Shown here in pieces: positions 61,584 through 64,000 of a DNA stretch of 64,000 nt. Source of the DNA: Bacteroidota bacterium (GTDB lineage Bacteria > Bacteroidota > Bacteroidia > Bacteroidales > FEN-979); NCBI GenBank assembly GCA_026391805.1, contig JAPLDJ010000016.1, positions 207,902 to 271,901 of the forward strand. The letters are read 5' to 3'. A program made the position numbers and the translations under genes. The notes below the pieces were generated by a model, which saw nothing but the letters and a program-made list of their open reading frames with translations, made no database searches and was not told where the DNA came from. Each line of letters opens with the position of its first letter. Positions within the stretch are counted from its first letter, which is position 1.

Positions 61584-64000
61584 GTGAAACATCTTTTCCT
61601 CTTCGGATTATTACTTTCTCTGCCTTTCTTCGGATTTTCACAGGGAGAATGGAACAAATGGTATTTCGGTCAATATGCAGGACTCGATTTCTCCTCCGGC
61701 GCTCCCGTTTCCATAAACGGAAATGCAATGCTTGCACCCAATGCGACAATAACTGTATCAGATTCACTCGGAAATCTATTGTTCTATTCGCATGGATACA
61801 GGGTCTGGAACCGGAATAATGTTATCATGTCGAACAGTTTCCTTTATGGTGATCCAAATCTTGACCAGCCGGTATTTTGTGTCAAAAGCATAAGCAATGA
61901 TAGTATCTTTTATATCATTAGTGTCCAGGATTCCAATTGGGCTTTCACTCATCCTCCCGGGATCTTTTACTCTATATTGAATATGCATCTAGATGGAGGC
62001 CTCGGGAATATACCCCTGGGAGAGAACAATCATCCTTTTCCGAATGCGAGACATGCAACCTCAAAACTTACAGGAACCAGGCACCAGAATAACAAAGATG
62101 CATGGATTGTCGTCAGGGATGATTCGATTGCCGGCTACAGATCTTACAAAATAACAAGCTCCGGCGTCGATATCATTCCTGTATTAAGCCTTGCTCATGC
62201 GCAATCACCGGCATGGTGCGGTGGAAATTGGGGGGATCTAAAAATATCCCAGGATGGAAAGAAAATAATTGCGACATATCCCGTAGACAACATAGCCGAG
62301 TACTGCACTTTTAATAACCAGACCGGAAATGTCACCTCCCTCTTCCGATTCCGGCTTCCAAAATATTTAAACGAGGATTATTATCCGGATTATTGCGAAT
62401 TCTCAAGGAAAGCAAACAGGGTATACGTGTACGGAAAATCGTACAACGGGAATTGGGGTGCACTGTATCAATATGATGCAAATCTGACCGATTCGGCTCA
62501 ATTCAAACAAAGTGAACAGCTTATTTATTTTTTTTCACCGAGTCAGATTATGAATGGGATGCAATTGGGCAAAGACGGGAAGATCTATGTCAGTCAGAAT
62601 TATACTGGATCTGTCGGTGTAATCAACTTTCCCGAGAATTCCGGTCCAGCCTGCGGATTTCAGTACGATGCAATCCCCTTGAACGGTAACCTTTCTCTGG
62701 AAGGATTACCGCAATTCCTTCAAAAGTACAAGGCGTATGTCACCCATAACGGAAATTGTCCGAATAAGGACATAGGTTTCACATCCGACATCTGGCCTCC
62801 TGCCGACAGCATTCGATGGAATTTTGGCGATCCATCCTCGGGACCATTCAATATCTCAACTCTTGCCAATCCAGTCCATAGTTTTTCCTCTTCCGGAAAT
62901 TTCACGGTTGAGTTATATGTCAGGCACAACGATAACCGGACCGACACGACATGGCATCTGGTTACAATTCTGCCGGCCCCTCAACCAGTATTAGGACCCG
63001 ATAGAACAATTTGTAACGGTGATTCCGTGAAATTGGATGCCGGATCCTGGATGGGAGCAACTTATTCATGGGATAACCTTGCAACGAGCCAATACGGAAT
63101 AGGGAGTTCGCAAACCTATACAGCCAAGGCCGATGGAAATTACCGGGTCACGGTTACAGGAACCAACGGTTGCAGCGGGAAGGATACCGTGCTGGTCACC
63201 GTTAATCCAAATCTCCCGGTGAGTATCACCGTCAGTTCTTCCCAGAATCCGGTCTGCGCAGGAACTGCTGTTACCTTTACCGCAACGCCTATCAATGGAG
63301 GAACTTCACCTTCCTTCCTGTGGTACATAAACAATAACCCGGTGGGTGCTAATAGCCCTATCTTTACATATGTTCCAATCAATGGCGATCTGGTCAAATG
63401 CTCACTCACATCCTCTGACCCCTGTACATCCGGCAATCCGGCATCCAGCAGCCAGCTTCAGATGATCGTTGACAATGTATTACTTGTGAGCGTCTCCGTT
63501 TCCGCTTCGGCGAATAATGTCTGTGCGGGTACTTCTGTCACATTCACTGCAACGCCAACAAACCCGGGAACAACACCTCTCTATCAATGGAAAGTGAATG
63601 GCGGAAATGTGGGGACCAACAGTCCGATTTATACCTATGTACCTGCTGTTGGTGACATTGTTTCCTGCACACTCACATCCTCATTACCCTGTACATCCGG
63701 CAATCCAGCAACCAGCAACCCGCAACCCGTAACCGTAAACCCGAACCTGCCGGTCAGCGTGTCTGTTTCTGCCTCGGCCAATCCTGTCTGCACAGGAACA
63801 TCCGTTACCTTTACTGCCGCACCGACCAACGGAGGCAACACTCCCTCTTATCAATGGAAAGTGAACGGCGGAAATGTGGGGATCAACAGTCCGGTTTATA
63901 CTTACATTCCGGTCAATGGAGATATTGTATCATGCGTACTGACATCTTCAGAAACCTGCACATCAAATAATCCAGCATCCAGCATCCAGTATCCAGTAAC
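61584..64000 (+). CDS. Large secreted repeat protein (type IX secretion-like cell-surface protein), N-terminal part
   Basis: Read from the GTG at 61584; the frame is open to the window end (about 805 codons). The signal peptide is KHLFLFGLLLSLPFFGFSQ. Residues about 20-370 resemble the propeller-like N-terminal region of Bacteroidetes surface proteins (WYFGQYAGLDFSSGAP, GMQLGKDGKIYVSQN). A PKD-like segment follows (CPNKDIGFTSD...DSIRWNFGDPSSG), then an Ig-like domain (LGPDRTICNGDSVKLDAGSW). From 63213 come 89-residue repeats (VCxGTxVTFTATPxNxG, CTLTSS). TATCTTTA at 61559 is a near -7 box. The C-terminal sorting domain, if present, is outside the window. Confidence 0.85.
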   Translation, partial: MKHLFLFGLLLSLPFFGFSQGEWNKWYFGQYAGLDFSSGAPVSINGNAMLAPNATITVSDSLGNLLFYSHGYRVWNRNNVIMSNSFLYGDPNLDQPVFCVKSISNDSIFYIISVQDSNWAFTHPPGIFYSILNMHLDGGLGNIPLGENNHPFPNARHATSKLTGTRHQNNKDAWIVVRDDSIAGYRSYKITSSGVDIIPVLSLAHAQSPAWCGGNWGDLKISQDGKKIIATYPVDNIAEYCTFNNQTGNVTSLFRFRLPKYLNEDYYPDYCEFSRKANRVYVYGKSYNGNWGALYQYDANLTDSAQFKQSEQLIYFFSPSQIMNGMQLGKDGKIYVSQNYTGSVGVINFPENSGPACGFQYDAIPLNGNLSLEGLPQFLQKYKAYVTHNGNCPNKDIGFTSDIWPPADSIRWNFGDPSSGPFNISTLANPVHSFSSSGNFTVELYVRHNDNRTDTTWHLVTILPAPQPVLGPDRTICNGDSVKLDAGSWMGATYSWDNLATSQYGIGSSQTYTAKADGNYRVTVTGTNGCSGKDTVLVTVNPNLPVSITVSSSQNPVCAGTAVTFTATPINGGTSPSFLWYINNNPVGANSPIFTYVPINGDLVKCSLTSSDPCTSGNPASSSQLQMIVDNVLLVSVSVSASANNVCAGTSVTFTATPTNPGTTPLYQWKVNGGNVGTNSPIYTYVPAVGDIVSCTLTSSLPCTSGNPATSNPQPVTVNPNLPVSVSVSASANPVCTGTSVTFTAAPTNGGNTPSYQWKVNGGNVGINSPVYTYIPVNGDIVSCVLTSSETCTSNNPASSIQYPV
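63213..64000 (+). repeat. Exact 267-bp (89-residue) repeats in the secreted protein
   Basis: Repeat starts at 63213, 63480 and 63747 are each exactly 267 bp apart; the third is cut at the window edge. Units carry LPVSVSVSASANPVCAGTSV-like and NPxSPxYTYxPxxGD-like segments and one Cys pair. Repeats two and three are more alike than either is to the first. Confidence 0.85.

Noticed and set aside
1..64000. tRNA or rRNA genes
   Set aside because: The intergenic spaces were read for cloverleaf-like T-loop and anticodon patterns and none was convincing; a tRNAscan run would be decisive.

Overview
The window looks like chromosomal DNA of a Bacteroidetes (Bacteroidota) member, probably near Bacteroidales/Sphingobacteria. 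The evidence is the succinate dehydrogenase/fumarate reductase order C-A-B with a single cytochrome b subunit, the GldH lipoprotein, the MurF-alanine racemase fusion, a DAHP synthase-chorismate mutase fusion, futalosine-pathway menaquinone synthesis (MqnC), a long secreted repeat protein of the type IX secretion style, and many TAnnTTTG (-7) promoter boxes. No rRNA or tRNA gene was seen. All reading was by eye; no search or composition count was run.

Layout. 1-9.4 kb is housekeeping: the start of an aminopeptidase P gene (minus strand, cut by the window edge), sdhCAB, holB, a PSP1/RicT-like gene, gldH and a class A penicillin-binding protein. 9.4-16.4 kb is an accessory, repeat-rich, visibly AT-rich region. 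It holds a DUF3089 lipoprotein, an orphan MNT nucleotidyltransferase with a 5' remnant of a second gene, an unknown membrane protein, a large WG-repeat protein and a nuclease-family fragment. Two unrelated genes there share a diverged ~300-nt promoter-bearing leader, and there is a 242-bp imperfect palindrome. 16.5-17.6 kb is a saccharopine dehydrogenase-like gene.

17.8-39.2 kb is a large surface-glycan type locus in three transcription blocks. It has six polytopic GT-C-like membrane proteins, most ending in a similar jelly-roll-like domain with a terminal [IVF]D[DN] motif. With them are a membrane-anchored propeller-like protein, a GH16-like lipoprotein, three GT2 glycosyltransferases, an SDR epimerase and an MBOAT/AlgX-like O-acylation pair. 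This is the best candidate for an undescribed system.

39.3-60.4 kb is mainly housekeeping: murF-alr, pdxA, leucyl aminopeptidase, mqnC, a PP2A-like phosphatase, waaA, two outer-membrane barrels, a Wzi-like barrel, a C69 dipeptidase, a coiled-coil membrane protein, pfkA, a recJ broken by an internal deletion/frameshift, asnS, aroG-chorismate mutase and corA. 60.4-61.3 kb carries REP-like hairpin repeats, five of them in a 53-bp-period array, and a small GIY-YIG nuclease gene bracketed by inverted copies. From 61.6 kb to the window end runs an open-ended secreted protein with exact 89-residue repeats.

A second repeat theme is a set of intergenic hairpins whose two arms are built of the same short word. 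The word differs between loci (CACAAAGG, CGCAGAG, CACAGAG, CGCAAAG, CACATTAGG) while the arms stay complementary.
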